NCBI RefSeq assembly: GCF_000328475.2
Contig: NC_026486.1
Coordinates: forward strand, 186,001 to 250,000
DNA: 64,000 nt
Source: Mycosarcoma maydis
Taxonomy: Eukaryota; Basidiomycota; Ustilaginomycetes; Ustilaginales
Reading direction: 5' to 3'
Part shown: positions 47,244 to 58,006 of the stretch, in pieces
Layout of the letters: each line of letters starts with the position of its first letter
Position numbering within the stretch: the first letter of the stretch is position 1
The notes under the pieces: model-generated
The model's database searches: none
Seen by the model: only the letters and a program-made list of their open reading frames with translations
Told to the model about the DNA's origin: nothing
Position numbers and translations under genes: made by a program

Positions 47244-50200
47244 ATGCTTGTCTCTGCTGCCAACGACTCGAACAGCGCTTCTCAGCTCAACAATGTCCCC
47301 TCGCTCATCAGCGCTCGCTCTGCCAACTCGCTCATCTCGGAAAATCGTCCGACTCGCATTCAAGCAGAGACACTCCTCGTCCTAAATGGCTTGCTCGACG
47401 AACTCCTCCTCACCATCCTCACCGCCGCCAAAAGCTTGGCTACTGATCGCATCAAGTCGGATGGTATGCTCAGAGTCTTTAGCAACAACTTGCTCGCCAA
47501 AGATGCCGTCCTCGAGGCCGAACTCGAGCTTCGCAGCTATCTTGAAGCCAGGCGTGCAGAAGGCGCAAAGGTACCCCTCGGCCTCATGGCCACCTCTCGT
47601 CTCGACGGCACCGACAACTTCCCCGTTGAGAGCGCTTACAAGGCGCTCAGGATTCGCTGTCAGTACTACTCCACCCTCGGTGACTCAAATGACGAGAGCG
47701 CCGCCAGAGACCAAAACATCATGAGCCCCGATGGACGCCCCATCGCCACTGTTACACCAGCCGCTGCTATCTACGTCACCGCCTTGCTCGAATACGTCGG
47801 CGTTCACCTCCTCCAGAATGTCGCGCGTGTCATCGAGCGCGACAACTCGGACGAGGCCAGTCTCTTTGACCTTCGCGCTGCCATCATTGAGGACGAGCAG
47901 CTCAATCCGCTCTTCAACAAGATGGCTATCCGACAAGAACTCGTTCGACGCATCGATCTCGTCGAGTCTCGTCAGCGCAAGGGCACCGAAGACGGAGCCG
48001 GTCGTAGGATTGTCAAGCCCTGGCACGTGCCAGACGAGCACGACTTTGACGAGGCGGCGGGCCCCACCCTCTTTTCGTCCAAGCGTGCCTCGATGCAACA
48101 GTTTCAACACAACAGCAACGGCCCTACCTCGACATCGTCGTCCTCGCGCTACGCCCATGCACCATCCAACAGCCTCGGCAGCACCTCTACACTTCGCACA
48201 TCATCCTCGATAGCTCACAATTCCTCGGAACTTTTGTCAGGCGTCGGTAGCACCGCCAAGCAGAATGCGATACGTGCCTCGGCTAGCCTCACCAACGCCT
48301 CGGACGCTAGTAACACAGCCAGTCTCGCACATCGACAGAGCTCGGATCGTAGCTGGTCTGGCGTCTTTGGAGGTATAAAGCGTCGCAACAGCTTCAAACA
48401 AGCCTCCGACACCGCACCCGCCCGTCTGATGCTACCTACAGATCCCAATGCTGCTGCCAATGCCGAATCAGCTTTGGACGCCGACAACGACTTTGAAGCT
48501 CTCATGCTCTCCGGACAGACCATGAAGGTCTCGCTCACGCCCAATCGTCTTCACACCATCGAGGTTTCCAACAAAGGCGCCGACACCGGCGCCGACGTCA
48601 ACGTTGCCTCTCTTCGTCGGCGTCCTGGCACCCCAGGTCCGCGCGACGAAGTTTCCTTTGGAACAGGTGCTTTTGCACGCGGTGCTACTTCCATGTCCAC
48701 CCAGACCTCACAGACGTCGACGCCAGCAGATGCACTTTCCGTCGGCGCTGTAGGCACTCTCGAGAGGGTGTCAACGGGCAGCGCACCTAGCTCGGAGGCC
48801 AGCGTCCCTCGACCAAGCTCCCGTGCGTCTCTGCAGACGGCGATGCGGCCCGAACGCAGAGCAGCCGCTCCTCCACCGTCATCGTATCGAAGTCCTTCTC
48901 CCATGATGGGCAAGAACAATGTGACTACACGCGAAATAGCCGAAGAAGATGGTGTCATATCCAGCACCTCGCCTCTAATCTCTCCACCTACCGCATCGTT
49001 TCGACGCAGCACGCCACGTTTGCAGCCTCGCGACGACGAGGCGGAACGCAGCTCATCGGCACAAAAGGACCTCATGGATCTGTTCAGATCGACGCCACCT
49101 TCCTCGACATCAGAGAGGTTTGGCCACTTTGGCTCCGACACTTCTTCCTTAACAGACGGAGCTCCCAAAAGGTCGGCAATGGGCGAACGCGTGCGCACCT
49201 TGTTCGGCCGCAAGACAGCCAGCAGCAACGGCCACGGCTCGCCTTCCTCGCCTCGACACAAGGCTCTCCGCAGCGAGTATCAGCGCTCGGACCCGAAAGC
49301 AAGCTTGGAAGGATCACAAGACACGTTTATCACCAGCAGCACCACCAACTCGATTGAACAGACACGCTCGCTTATTTCACCTAACGAAGTGCCCTTTAAC
49401 CGCAATACAGCATCGCGTTCGTCGACGTCGACATCGGAGCATGCCGCAGTGGTTGGTGCTGACACGATCACGGAAGCCAAACCCACACCGGATGTCGCTG
49501 TGGTCGAGCCAGAACGTGCGCCCGTCCGTGCATCCATCGGATTGGGCGTTGGTCTGGTAACGCTTGCAGGCGCAGCTGGAGCTGGAGCTGGAGCTGCAGT
49601 TGGAGTTGGAGCAGTGGCTGCGTCTCGGAATGCAAGCAATGGCTCGAGATCTACGAGCTATGGAAGCCAGACGCACGGCATGGCCGAAGCCGCGGCTCAG
49701 GAAGAATCGCCAGCGGATGACGCATCGACAACGTCCAAGTCGTCCAAGGCGGCAGAGGAACTGGTTAGTCGCAAGGTTCCTTGGGGATACAAGCGCAACT
49801 CGACAAGCGTAAACGCGGTGATCGAACGTAACGGCACACCCACTTCGGATCGACGTCGAAGCGTCGGCTACACGAGTTCAACTGGACACGGCGTGTTGGC
49901 CCTGCTCGGTCAGGCTGGCGCTCCCTCTTCTGACGTCGGACATCACTCTGTCGGACATCACTCCGTGGGGGGAGTAGCAGCGGTCTCGCCTACCACCGCC
50001 ACCGGCACCACTACTGCCGTGATTGCCACCGCTGACGAAGGATGCTCGTCTCGCACTACTTGGCCGGCGCGAGGCAGCGCCGCGCCTACGGCTTGGACAG
50101 GTGGCGTTGCAGCGTCGGGATCACAGAGCCTGTCGCGAAGAGGATCCTTTGCTAATCGTCCCTCTTCAGCCAACGCGTCACGTCGACCGAGCACGAGTCT

Positions 50201-50888
50201 CGAGACGATCCAAGTGCTGGCCGAGTTAGAGAAAGCGATGCGCAACTGCCACAACGTTGACGAATGTCGAGCTCTGGTGCAGAAAGCGATGCGCTCTGAT
50301 GGGCTACCTCTTTCGCCTTCTGGCTCTCGTGGAACGGGCGTTGCAGAGGAGAGTGCGGCTCGAGACGAGGTCAAGGCAGAGGCCTGGTCTGGCGATGCAG
50401 TTGAGACGGTTGAGGCTGCTGCAGCGCGTGAAACGATTCGAGGCAAAGCAAGCACGATAGCGACAAGTAAGGCGCCTGCTGCGACCAACGGACACGCTCC
50501 CGCCGACGATCCGAGAACCAAAGTGGAAGCTGTGCATGGTACCATGTCGGTGGAGCAGAGCAGCTCGTTGGAGACTGTAGAGCAGGGACTGGTGGTGGCA
50601 TGGTTGCTCGGTGGAGACGACAGCCCCACATCAACACACGCTGTCAGACATGAGAAAGAGGAGCACGCGATGAAAGCGGAACAGAGAGAGCACGTTGGAA
50701 AGGTGGTATCTGCATTGGTCGATGATGATGTTTCAGACGAGAAAGTGGACAGGGCGGCGGCCATACAGCGTGGATGTTCAATCGACTTGAACGTTTCGCG
50801 CGACAATGTCGAGCACCGCGCATCGAGCAGTGTGGTGTCCTTGCAATCGAACTACAAGGATGCGCAGGACGAATTGTCGGTCGAGTAG
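47244..50888 (+). CDS. Large protein with histone-fold-like N-terminus, 1,214 aa
   Basis: I do not recognise the family. The ATG at 47244 (accatgctt) opens MLVSAANDSN. Residues 37-110 are strongly helical (TRIQAETLLVLNGLLDELLL, then DGMLRVFSNNLLAKDAVLEA), and residues about 170-197 read TPAAAIYVTALLEYVGVHLL. This matches the look of an H2A-type alpha-2 helix (the P-A-A-A/V-Y-L-x-A-x-L-E-Y pattern). Together these suggest a histone-fold pair; that is inference. From about residue 250 on the protein is mostly disordered and Ser/Ala/Thr-rich, with an Ala/Gly/Val stretch near 770-800 (GVGLVTLAGAAGAGAGAAVG) that could be a weak membrane segment or low complexity. GHHSVGHHSVGG is a short tandem. 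A helical block near 990 (QVLAELEKAMRNCHNVDECR) breaks the disorder. It is probably a fungal nuclear or signalling scaffold of unknown role. Confidence 0.65.
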   Translation: MLVSAANDSNSASQLNNVPSLISARSANSLISENRPTRIQAETLLVLNGLLDELLLTILTAAKSLATDRIKSDGMLRVFSNNLLAKDAVLEAELELRSYLEARRAEGAKVPLGLMATSRLDGTDNFPVESAYKALRIRCQYYSTLGDSNDESAARDQNIMSPDGRPIATVTPAAAIYVTALLEYVGVHLLQNVARVIERDNSDEASLFDLRAAIIEDEQLNPLFNKMAIRQELVRRIDLVESRQRKGTEDGAGRRIVKPWHVPDEHDFDEAAGPTLFSSKRASMQQFQHNSNGPTSTSSSSRYAHAPSNSLGSTSTLRTSSSIAHNSSELLSGVGSTAKQNAIRASASLTNASDASNTASLAHRQSSDRSWSGVFGGIKRRNSFKQASDTAPARLMLPTDPNAAANAESALDADNDFEALMLSGQTMKVSLTPNRLHTIEVSNKGADTGADVNVASLRRRPGTPGPRDEVSFGTGAFARGATSMSTQTSQTSTPADALSVGAVGTLERVSTGSAPSSEASVPRPSSRASLQTAMRPERRAAAPPPSSYRSPSPMMGKNNVTTREIAEEDGVISSTSPLISPPTASFRRSTPRLQPRDDEAERSSSAQKDLMDLFRSTPPSSTSERFGHFGSDTSSLTDGAPKRSAMGERVRTLFGRKTASSNGHGSPSSPRHKALRSEYQRSDPKASLEGSQDTFITSSTTNSIEQTRSLISPNEVPFNRNTASRSSTSTSEHAAVVGADTITEAKPTPDVAVVEPERAPVRASIGLGVGLVTLAGAAGAGAGAAVGVGAVAASRNASNGSRSTSYGSQTHGMAEAAAQEESPADDASTTSKSSKAAEELVSRKVPWGYKRNSTSVNAVIERNGTPTSDRRRSVGYTSSTGHGVLALLGQAGAPSSDVGHHSVGHHSVGGVAAVSPTTATGTTTAVIATADEGCSSRTTWPARGSAAPTAWTGGVAASGSQSLSRRGSFANRPSSANASRRPSTSLETIQVLAELEKAMRNCHNVDECRALVQKAMRSDGLPLSPSGSRGTGVAEESAARDEVKAEAWSGDAVETVEAAAARETIRGKASTIATSKAPAATNGHAPADDPRTKVEAVHGTMSVEQSSSLETVEQGLVVAWLLGGDDSPTSTHAVRHEKEEHAMKAEQREHVGKVVSALVDDDVSDEKVDRAAAIQRGCSIDLNVSRDNVEHRASSSVVSLQSNYKDAQDELSVE

Positions 50889-51113
50889 GTGCTGTGCCAA
50901 GGGACGCAATCACGAATAGCTATGCATGTAACTGACACTGACGCCGGGGATGATGAAAACGAATTTACGAGGATGTACGTCTGTGTTCGCAGGTGCTTTG
51001 AGAGCGCATTGGGATGGAATCGTGGATGCGGGTGAGTTTGCGCAACCATGTGGACTTGCACAAACCAGTCGGAGACGTCCGAGTCTTGGCGAAGCGATAA
51101 CCGAGTAGGGTCT

Positions 51114-51166
51114 GGACGCAGGGACGCAGGGACGCAGGGACGGGGGGACGGGGGGACGCAGGGATG
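51114..51166. repeat. GGACGCAG minisatellite
   Basis: Units ggacgcag, ggacgcag, ggacgcag, ggacgggg, ggacgggg, ggacgcag run in tandem with an 8-base period. Confidence 0.8.
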
Positions 51167-52110
51167 ACGGATGTGTTGATGGGATGGAAATCGCGGCCAA
51201 GGCGGGAGGTTGCTTGCGGGGAAGGGGTGATGTCGAGGTGCGGTTTGAGAGAGGGTAAGGCTCACGTGGGACAGATGGGAGCAAGAAACAAAGAGGCACG
51301 AGGTGAGCCTACTTGGTTATAGGCAGCTAGCTGGTTGCATTGCCGTGATGGCCGGCGTGTTAACGCGCGAATGCGCACAGCCTGAGCGGATGGAGGCCGG
51401 TGTTGAATTCGTGATTCGCGCACACCCGGACACGCGGCACTTTGCAGCTGCAAACGTGAATGAGGTACCAAAGCTGCTCGTTGTCGCTCTGTCGAGACGA
51501 TAAGGTACATTGCGATCCACGATTGGTTGATACGCTAGGCTGCAAGCATCCATAACGTCCGTATGGAATCACGAATCGGCCACGAGGAAGCGCATAGCCG
51601 CGTGGCCGACCCAACCACTACGCAACCCCGCGAGGCGAACCGTTCGTGCTTGTGCTTGTACTTGCTCTCTGGCTCTCAGGCTCTCAGGCTCTGGCTCTAT
51701 TGCGCTTGGCCTTTGTAGATCGGCAGGCGGGTGAGATGCGAGGCACATGTCCGAAAAGAGCAAAGCAATCACATTCACGATTCACGCATCTGTGGGTTTC
51801 CTTTCTCATTCGGGATTGTCCTCTGCGACACTCGTGACTCACACTCACGACTCACGACTTTCGTGTTTTGGCTGTGTTGGACGGCTTTGTATCTCGCTTA
51901 AACCAAAAACATTCACGCTTCTTAATGCACAAATCACTCAATCGAAATTGGTAAATGGTATTAAGTTATTTATTAATGGGATATTCGTGGTAACGTTAAG
52001 TTAAGCTAACTGGTTTGGGTGCTGCATGCAGCCCTGAAAAGTCTTGGCAAGTCGTGAGTTTTACTGTATCAACTTGATTTGTCTCATTTTCCTTTTGTTT
52101 TTTTGACAGG

Positions 52111-52200
52111 CATTCGTGATTCACGATTATAGCAGCCGCAAGTGTGAGTCACGAGTATATTCACGATTCGTGATTCCGGCTCTCGTGATTCACGACTGAC
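52111..52200. repeat. Cluster of TCACG/CGTGA words
   Basis: Within 90 bases: cattcgtgattcacgatta, gtgagtcacgagt, attcacgattcgtgattc and ctcgtgattcacgactgac. It combines both the AATC-flanked and the AGTC-flanked versions of the word. Confidence 0.7.
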
Positions 52201-53267
52201 TCACAACTGCTAGTGAGGTACGAGTGGCGACGATGAAGCGGTTGCAACCATCGTGAGTAGTGGCGTTGGGCAGGCCATAGCATAGATGGAATACTGACCA
52301 CCAAGTATCGGCACTCGGGCATCGCACCAAGTGATACACTCACGCCTCTGCAGCTGTTTCTGGGGGGTTGGGGGTTGGGCTTCACAGCGCTTCGCGGTTC
52401 ATCAAACGCATGCTTCGAGTTGTGCCATCTCAGGTCGTGAGTGACGAGTGTATCATACCAACCCTCTCTCGATGCTTGACTCGCGCTTGTGGTGTCTGCC
52501 GCCATTTCCGCCGCTCCCCCCACCCGTGTGTGTCGCCATAACCTCGATTCCTCAGCTTCGTACACAGTTCCTGCAGATTTACCCGTCCATCTCGACCCTT
52601 GTCCTCTGCCATGCGACGCACCGCAGCCATCTATCTGCACGCCGCTCCGCCCCCGCACTTTTTCGCGTCCAGCTCCGCTACTCCACAGCTCAGCTGGTTG
52701 TCGCACCGAAGCACAAGCATGAAAGCATGCAAATCTAACTCACGACGGGGTCACTCGGCATGGTTGCAGACAACAGCTGCTCATCTCAAATTCATTACCG
52801 TACACGGTACAATTCCCCACACTTTTCCGTGGGTACCTCTCGTTGTTGTTTCGTGTCAGCCTGCAGATGAATCCACGCCGGCTGCTATACATCCGGCTCA
52901 TTCGCTCCCGCTAGCAGAGGTGCGCGACTAGCGACTTGACGATTGCAAACCAAGCGAAGCGCATTCTTGATTGGTGGGCACCTGGCTGGATGTCTGTCTG
53001 CCTGCCTGCCTGCCCAGATGGGAAATGTAAGCGATCCGCGCTTCTCTTTTTTGGGATTAAATTTTGGTATTAAAGCGCCCTGGTCGTCCATCTCTTCCCT
53101 GGTCGTGCCCTTCACGATCCGTGGTCACTCGTTCCTTCCCTTGTCCCGTCCTCTGCCTTGAGTTGCATCTCCTAGCCGTCTCGTCCCAGCTCGACATCGG
53201 TATTGTCGCTCACCCGTATCTGTCCCAGCTAGACGCGTATTTGTGCTTGGCGCTGCAGCAGCCAATC

Positions 53268-54921
53268 ATGACAAGCACCACTTCGCCAGCCGCCGTCCTG
53301 GACGCCATGCGTGACATCGAACGCGCCTCTTATTCGGTAGACGAAAAGCACAGCGATGCAAAGCAGACCGCTGACGGGGCAGTCGTGCCGCCTCTGTACG
53401 CTACCGGGACGCCTAGCTCGGATCCCAACCTGATCTACGACGCCGCGCGAGAGAAGGCGCTGGTCCGCAAGGTCGACATGTACATTGTTCCCACTGTGGC
53501 TCTTCTATACCTGCTGTGCTTCATTGACAGGTTAGTCTATATCGTACTAGTATCAGCTGGATTGAATCAGACTGCTAATTGCCACTTGCTCTTCTGTCAA
53601 CAACAGAGCCAACGTCGGCAACGCTCGTATCGCAGGCCTCGAAAAAGATCTCGGCATGAACCCGCGCTCGTACGATTTCAACATCCTAATCACCGCCTTC
53701 TACGTCGCCTATGCCGCGTTTGAGATCCCGTCGACCACACTCACCAAGATTCTCGGCCCCGGTCGATGGATCCCTGCCATGACGTTCCTGTTCGGCCTGT
53801 TGAGCCTTGCCAACGCCTTTGTCACCAACTTTGCCGGTGCGATCGCTGTGCGTTTCCTGCTGGGCGTCGCCGAAGCGGGTATGCTCCCTTCGATCGCCTA
53901 CTACCTCAGTCGATGGTATAAGAAGGACGAATTGGTCTTCCGGTTGGGAATGTATCTTGTCACTGCTCCCTCGGCTGGAGCGTTCGGTGGACTGTTGGCG
54001 TCCGGTATCCTCAAAATTCCGCACATGGGCTCGGTTAAATCGTGGGAGATGATCTTCCTCATTGAAGGCCTTATCACCATTGTCATGGCGATCATCGGCT
54101 ACTTTACGCTTACAGACTCGATCCACACTGCTCGCTGGCTGAGCGACGATGAAAAAGCCTTCTTGCAGGCACGGCTCAAGTCCGAGCTCGTCGGTCAGAA
54201 GCAACTTGTCGACAAGACGCACAAGAAGCTGATCTGGAAAGGCATCACGTCGACCACGTCACTGTGCTGCGCGTTTATGTTCCTTTTCGACAACATCGCG
54301 GTTCAGGGAACGGCTGTGTTCCTTCCTTCGGTGGTCCGCTCAATTTTCCCGGCTCCTAAACATACGGTGATCGACCAACAACTGCTTACAGTACCACCGA
54401 ATATTGCCGGAGCAATTGCCACGCTGGTATTTGCCTATGCATCTGCCAAATTCCGCGTTCGATCCGTGTTCGTGATTGCCGGTTCACTCGTCATGGTGAT
54501 TGGCTATGCCATGTTTGTTGGTTCGTCCAACTTGTACGTTCGGTATGCTGCTTCGTTCTTTGCCACTTCCGGTGCGTTCACGCAGGGTGCTCTGCTCCCG
54601 GCGTATGCCGCGGTGAATGCTAACAACGACAGTGAGAGAACGGGCGCTATTGCGGTCACGGTGTTTTTCGGCAACATCGGTGGTCTCATCAGTTGCTGGA
54701 CTTACCTCAACAAGTATGCGCCCAACTACCTCCCTGGCAACGCGCTCAATCTCGCCGGTGGTATCATCATGGCTATCACCTGCCTCGCGTTGGTCACCTG
54801 GCAAAGGTGGGAAAACTCGCAGCGAGATGCCGGAAAACGCGACTGGAAACTCGACGGTCTTACAGAAGACCAGATCGACCTGCTCGGTAGCGACCATCCT
54901 CACTTCCGCCTTAGGTACTGA
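53268..54921 (+). CDS. MFS transporter, Dal5/TNA1-type anion:cation symporter (two exons)
   Basis: Exon 1 is 53268-53530 and exon 2 is 53607-54921, with a 76-nt intron starting GTTAGT and ending CAACAG. Splicing gives 525 aa and rebuilds the diagnostic FIDRANVGNARIAGLEKDLG after the first membrane segment (VPTVALLYLLCFIDR). This DR(A/S)N(V/I)GNA motif and the following AFYVAYAAFEIPS segment define the anion:cation symporter branch that holds allantoate, nicotinate, biotin and related carboxylate carriers. Further signatures are RFLLGVAEAGMLPSIAYYLS and RWYKKDEL. Twelve membrane segments can be traced, with a central cytosolic loop around residues 245-275 (LKSELVGQKQLVDKTHKK). The N-terminus (about 65 residues) is soluble. 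Substrate cannot be read from sequence. It converges with PHO89. Confidence 0.88.
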
Positions 54922-55899
54922 CCTCGCTCTTACATACCACGCACATGCGCGTTTGTATTTCTTGTGTGCTTTAGTGTATTCTTCTGAAATGCGTGATGCG
55001 TTGATCCGCTAGGTTCCTTCGTTCGTAGTTGCAACTGTTGCATGTTGCGTGTTGCGTGTTGCGTGTGTGCACGTGATCTCTGGTCAGCGCTGATACGACA
55101 ATCGACAACCACGAGCATTTGACAGAACCGATGAGAGCAGGCAACAGTGTGAGTGTCAACAGTTGTTCACAGCGCCAAAGATGACGGATGAATGTTACGG
55201 GCACGGGCACCGTAGCATGGCAAGGTGGCACGGGTGGGAGGTGAACCACAGGGGTTTGCCACATGCAGGTCGTGTGGGCAGAGCACAGAGCGGTTTCCTG
55301 ATTTCGGCTGCCACACGCAGGTCGTGGGTGCAGAGCACACACTTTATAAGACAGCACTTTCCTTCTTCTGGATGAGCTGGACCTCATCCACTCTATTAGT
55401 CTTTTATCTTACTGTTTACTCGCCATCGCGAAATTCTCTACGACATTACGTTTGTTCGACTAAGTTAGTGCAGCAATTCATTATATTGCTGCCATACACG
55501 CTTGCGCCCTTAGGCCTGTGGATCAGCGTGTTCAAGATCCAAAACCTACACCGACACTGCAGCACCTACACTGCAGACGGAACCTCAACCGTTGTGGTGG
55601 AACCTCAACCATCACTAGATATCATATAGCAGAACACCGTCGTCTTGAACGCTCACGAGGTGCGCTGCACGCTAGACGAAACCGAGCTACGCCGCATCAC
55701 CGCTGGGTGGAGCGTTCAACACTTCCGGCCGATACCGCGTCCTGTTTCGGATTTCCCAACTCATTGCGTCATCCGCACAAACCGCGGTCTTCAGGCACAG
55801 GGTCGTGACAATGAAATGAGGCGAGTCGTATCTAATAACAAGTCAAGCGTGCAAAATGTACATGGCGCGAACGGGATCGGGAGCGATTTCGAGACCAGA
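54922..55899. other. 1.0-kb spacer between convergent transporter genes
   Basis: No gene is supported. It contains a TTGCGTG heptamer run (about 55043-55067), an imperfect 32-bp direct repeat (55258-55289 and 55310-55341) and short unremarkable open frames. TCACG words are nearly absent here. Confidence 0.5.
55258..55341. repeat. Imperfect 32-bp direct repeat, 52-bp period
   Basis: Copies begin gccaca(t/c)gcaggtcgtg and continue through a cagagcaca segment. They differ at a few positions and are separated by 20 bases. Confidence 0.7.
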
Positions 55900-57789
55900 T
55901 CAAAGTACAGGTGCGGGAGTGTACCAGCTCGGGGCATTGAGGACGATTGCGAGCAAGCAGCCGCTGATCAAACCAGCGATGGGGAGAGTGAGGATCCAGC
56001 TAAAGAAGATCCAAGCGAGCATTTTCCAGTTCATCGCCTTGTAGTCACCGTTACAGAGACCAACAGCGAGCGTCGCGCCAGTAATAGATTGTGTGCTCGA
56101 GACAGGAAGGCCTAGATAGCTTGCAATGACTACCGTGATACTTGCGCCGAGTTCCATGGAGAATCCACGGCTTGGTGAGTGCATGGTAAGTCGGTTACCT
56201 AGCACCGACATGAGCTTCCAACCATACGTGCCGAGACCGATCACGATGGCTGCACCACCAAAAGCGAGGATCCAGATCGGAACGGGTTCCTTGCTTTCCG
56301 GGAACAGAGATGTGGACCAAATCGAGTAGACCACAGCGAGAGGTCCAATTGCGTTGGAAACATCGTTGGCGCCGTGTGCGAAGCTTGCTGTGCATGCAGT
56401 CATGACCTGCATGAACGAGTAGAGGTGTTCTACGCGATTGTCGTACTGTTCAGCCACCGCATGCATCTGACGCAACTTTGCCTTTTCCTTCTCGGAGCCG
56501 TGCGCTTGCATAGCGTGAATGTCGGTCCTCAACCCCGCCGAGACACTGTACCACATCCAAGGAAGCATGTTATACCGAATGATGGTGTACAGGTTCCACG
56601 GCTCCAGCCAGCTACCTTCGAACGTACGGTATGCCGGTGGTGTGGGTCGTCCCGGTGTGTGTTCCGCAGGTAATGCGTGCGCACCTTCCAGTTCAGCCTC
56701 GACGCGTGCAAGATGCGAAGGGCTGTCGTTGCAGAATCCAGGCTGCACGAGCTTGGCATTCTTCTCTTCGGTCGAAGGCGAAGAACCGTGCGTATCGCTG
56801 TTGGCACCCGATTCAATGTCGTTGGAATGGTCGATGCGTTGCAGAGCTGCACCAGCAACCACTGGCTGCGCACGTACGGCCGCCGCCGTACGCTCCGAAA
56901 CCGCCTGCTGCTCCGCCGGCTCGTCAAAGTCATGCAGCTTGTAGTCCGGTACAGCCATGTCGGCAGTGACCGCATCCTCGGGTGCAGGTCGTCTCCACAG
57001 CAAGGGACCCATGAAAAAGTGGTACCACTTGAGCGTGTAATCACCCTTGACCACCTTTCCATGAACATAAGGCAGCCAGAAGAGGATGGACAGCAGTGCC
57101 ACTACTGACGCGGTTCCCAGAACCGCGGCAATCGTAGTGCTCGGCGGCAACTCGTCCAAGTTGAGCGAAGGCGATCCCTTGACGATGATCGACACGGTGA
57201 GCACACCGGATACGATGAAAAAGTAGACAGGCGCAGTCCACAAGCCCACCATCACCGGGTTGCGCGACTTGAGCACGACCAACTTGGTGATCAGGTAAAC
57301 GCAAGCTGCACAGACACCTGCGACCGCAGGAGCGATACCCCAACTAGCAAAGATCTGAGCAACACCGTTCCATCCCCACTTGACACCGTTAGCGCCGCTG
57401 ACGGCGATACCCACCCCGATCACCGATCCGACTGTGGTGTGCGTTGTCGAGACAGGCATCGCATTGCGAGTTGCAAACGTGAGCCAGCTAGCCGATCCGA
57501 TGATGGAACAGGTGAATGCGAGAAGAACCACCGACGCGTTGCCGTTGAAGACGTCGAGGTCGATAATGCCGTTCTTGATCGTCGATGCCACACGCGCACC
57601 CACAAGAACCGCTCCGAGGAACTCGCAGAAAGCAGCGCACACCATCGCTTGGCGGAACGTGAGCGATTTTGACGACACCGACGTCGCAAACGAATTGGCC
57701 ACATCGTTCGCTCCGATACCATACGCATTGACGAACGCGCCGATCATCGAAAACGCAAACAGATAGTCATAGTCGTGGTACTTGGGCAT
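55900..57789 (-). CDS. PHO89: PHO89-type sodium/phosphate symporter (PiT family), 629 aa
   Basis: The two inverted PiT signatures are present: YGIGANDVANSFATSVSSKS near residue 25 and FAHGANDVSNAIGPLAVV in the C-terminal half. The transporter brings inorganic phosphate in with Na+ at the plasma membrane. Other family segments are RNAMPVSTTHTTVGSVIGVG and, in the second repeat, YLGLPVSSTQSITGATLAVG. Between the two repeats lies a cytosolic loop of roughly 170 residues, Ala/Glu-rich, containing a Pro-rich PGRPTPPAYRTFEGS. The first ATG is at 57789 (MPKYHDYDYLFAFS); the frame upstream begins only with GTG. Yeast Pho89 is 574 aa, so length is normal. In fungi this gene is usually induced by phosphate starvation; I see no Pho4 site I would defend in the upstream sequence. 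Confidence 0.93.
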   Translation of the reverse strand: MPKYHDYDYLFAFSMIGAFVNAYGIGANDVANSFATSVSSKSLTFRQAMVCAAFCEFLGAVLVGARVASTIKNGIIDLDVFNGNASVVLLAFTCSIIGSASWLTFATRNAMPVSTTHTTVGSVIGVGIAVSGANGVKWGWNGVAQIFASWGIAPAVAGVCAACVYLITKLVVLKSRNPVMVGLWTAPVYFFIVSGVLTVSIIVKGSPSLNLDELPPSTTIAAVLGTASVVALLSILFWLPYVHGKVVKGDYTLKWYHFFMGPLLWRRPAPEDAVTADMAVPDYKLHDFDEPAEQQAVSERTAAAVRAQPVVAGAALQRIDHSNDIESGANSDTHGSSPSTEEKNAKLVQPGFCNDSPSHLARVEAELEGAHALPAEHTPGRPTPPAYRTFEGSWLEPWNLYTIIRYNMLPWMWYSVSAGLRTDIHAMQAHGSEKEKAKLRQMHAVAEQYDNRVEHLYSFMQVMTACTASFAHGANDVSNAIGPLAVVYSIWSTSLFPESKEPVPIWILAFGGAAIVIGLGTYGWKLMSVLGNRLTMHSPSRGFSMELGASITVVIASYLGLPVSSTQSITGATLAVGLCNGDYKAMNWKMLAWIFFSWILTLPIAGLISGCLLAIVLNAPSWYTPAPVL

Positions 57790-57994
57790 CTTGGACACCG
57801 ACCTCGATGTGCTTTCCGCCTACTCGCGGGACAAAGCTACCAGAATTAACAGGGTACGGATAGGAAGTGCTAGTCAGACGCCTGCTCTAGAGTAGAGATG
57901 GCCCTTTGATCGCGTGAGAGAGAGGTCGCGCTTCGTGTTGGTGTAAGTCCGACTTCTTATCGTCTCGACATAAAAGCTCTTATATGATTCGGAA

Positions 57995-58006
57995 CCCCCC
58001 CCCCCC
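57995..58006. repeat. C12 homopolymer
   Basis: Twelve consecutive C residues (G on the PHO89 strand) about 205 bases upstream of the PHO89 ATG. Homopolymers of this kind are prone to sequencing error. Confidence 0.8.

Larger units (their letters stand above)
50889..53267. other. 2.4-kb intergenic region
   Basis: No gene is supported. Contents are a GGACGCAG minisatellite (about 51114-51166), a GGCTCTCA run near 51670-51695, TAACGTTAAGTTAAGC (about 51993-52008), and a TCACG cluster at 52111-52200. The final 300 bases are C/T-rich and probably form the leader of the MFS transporter gene. Confidence 0.5.
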
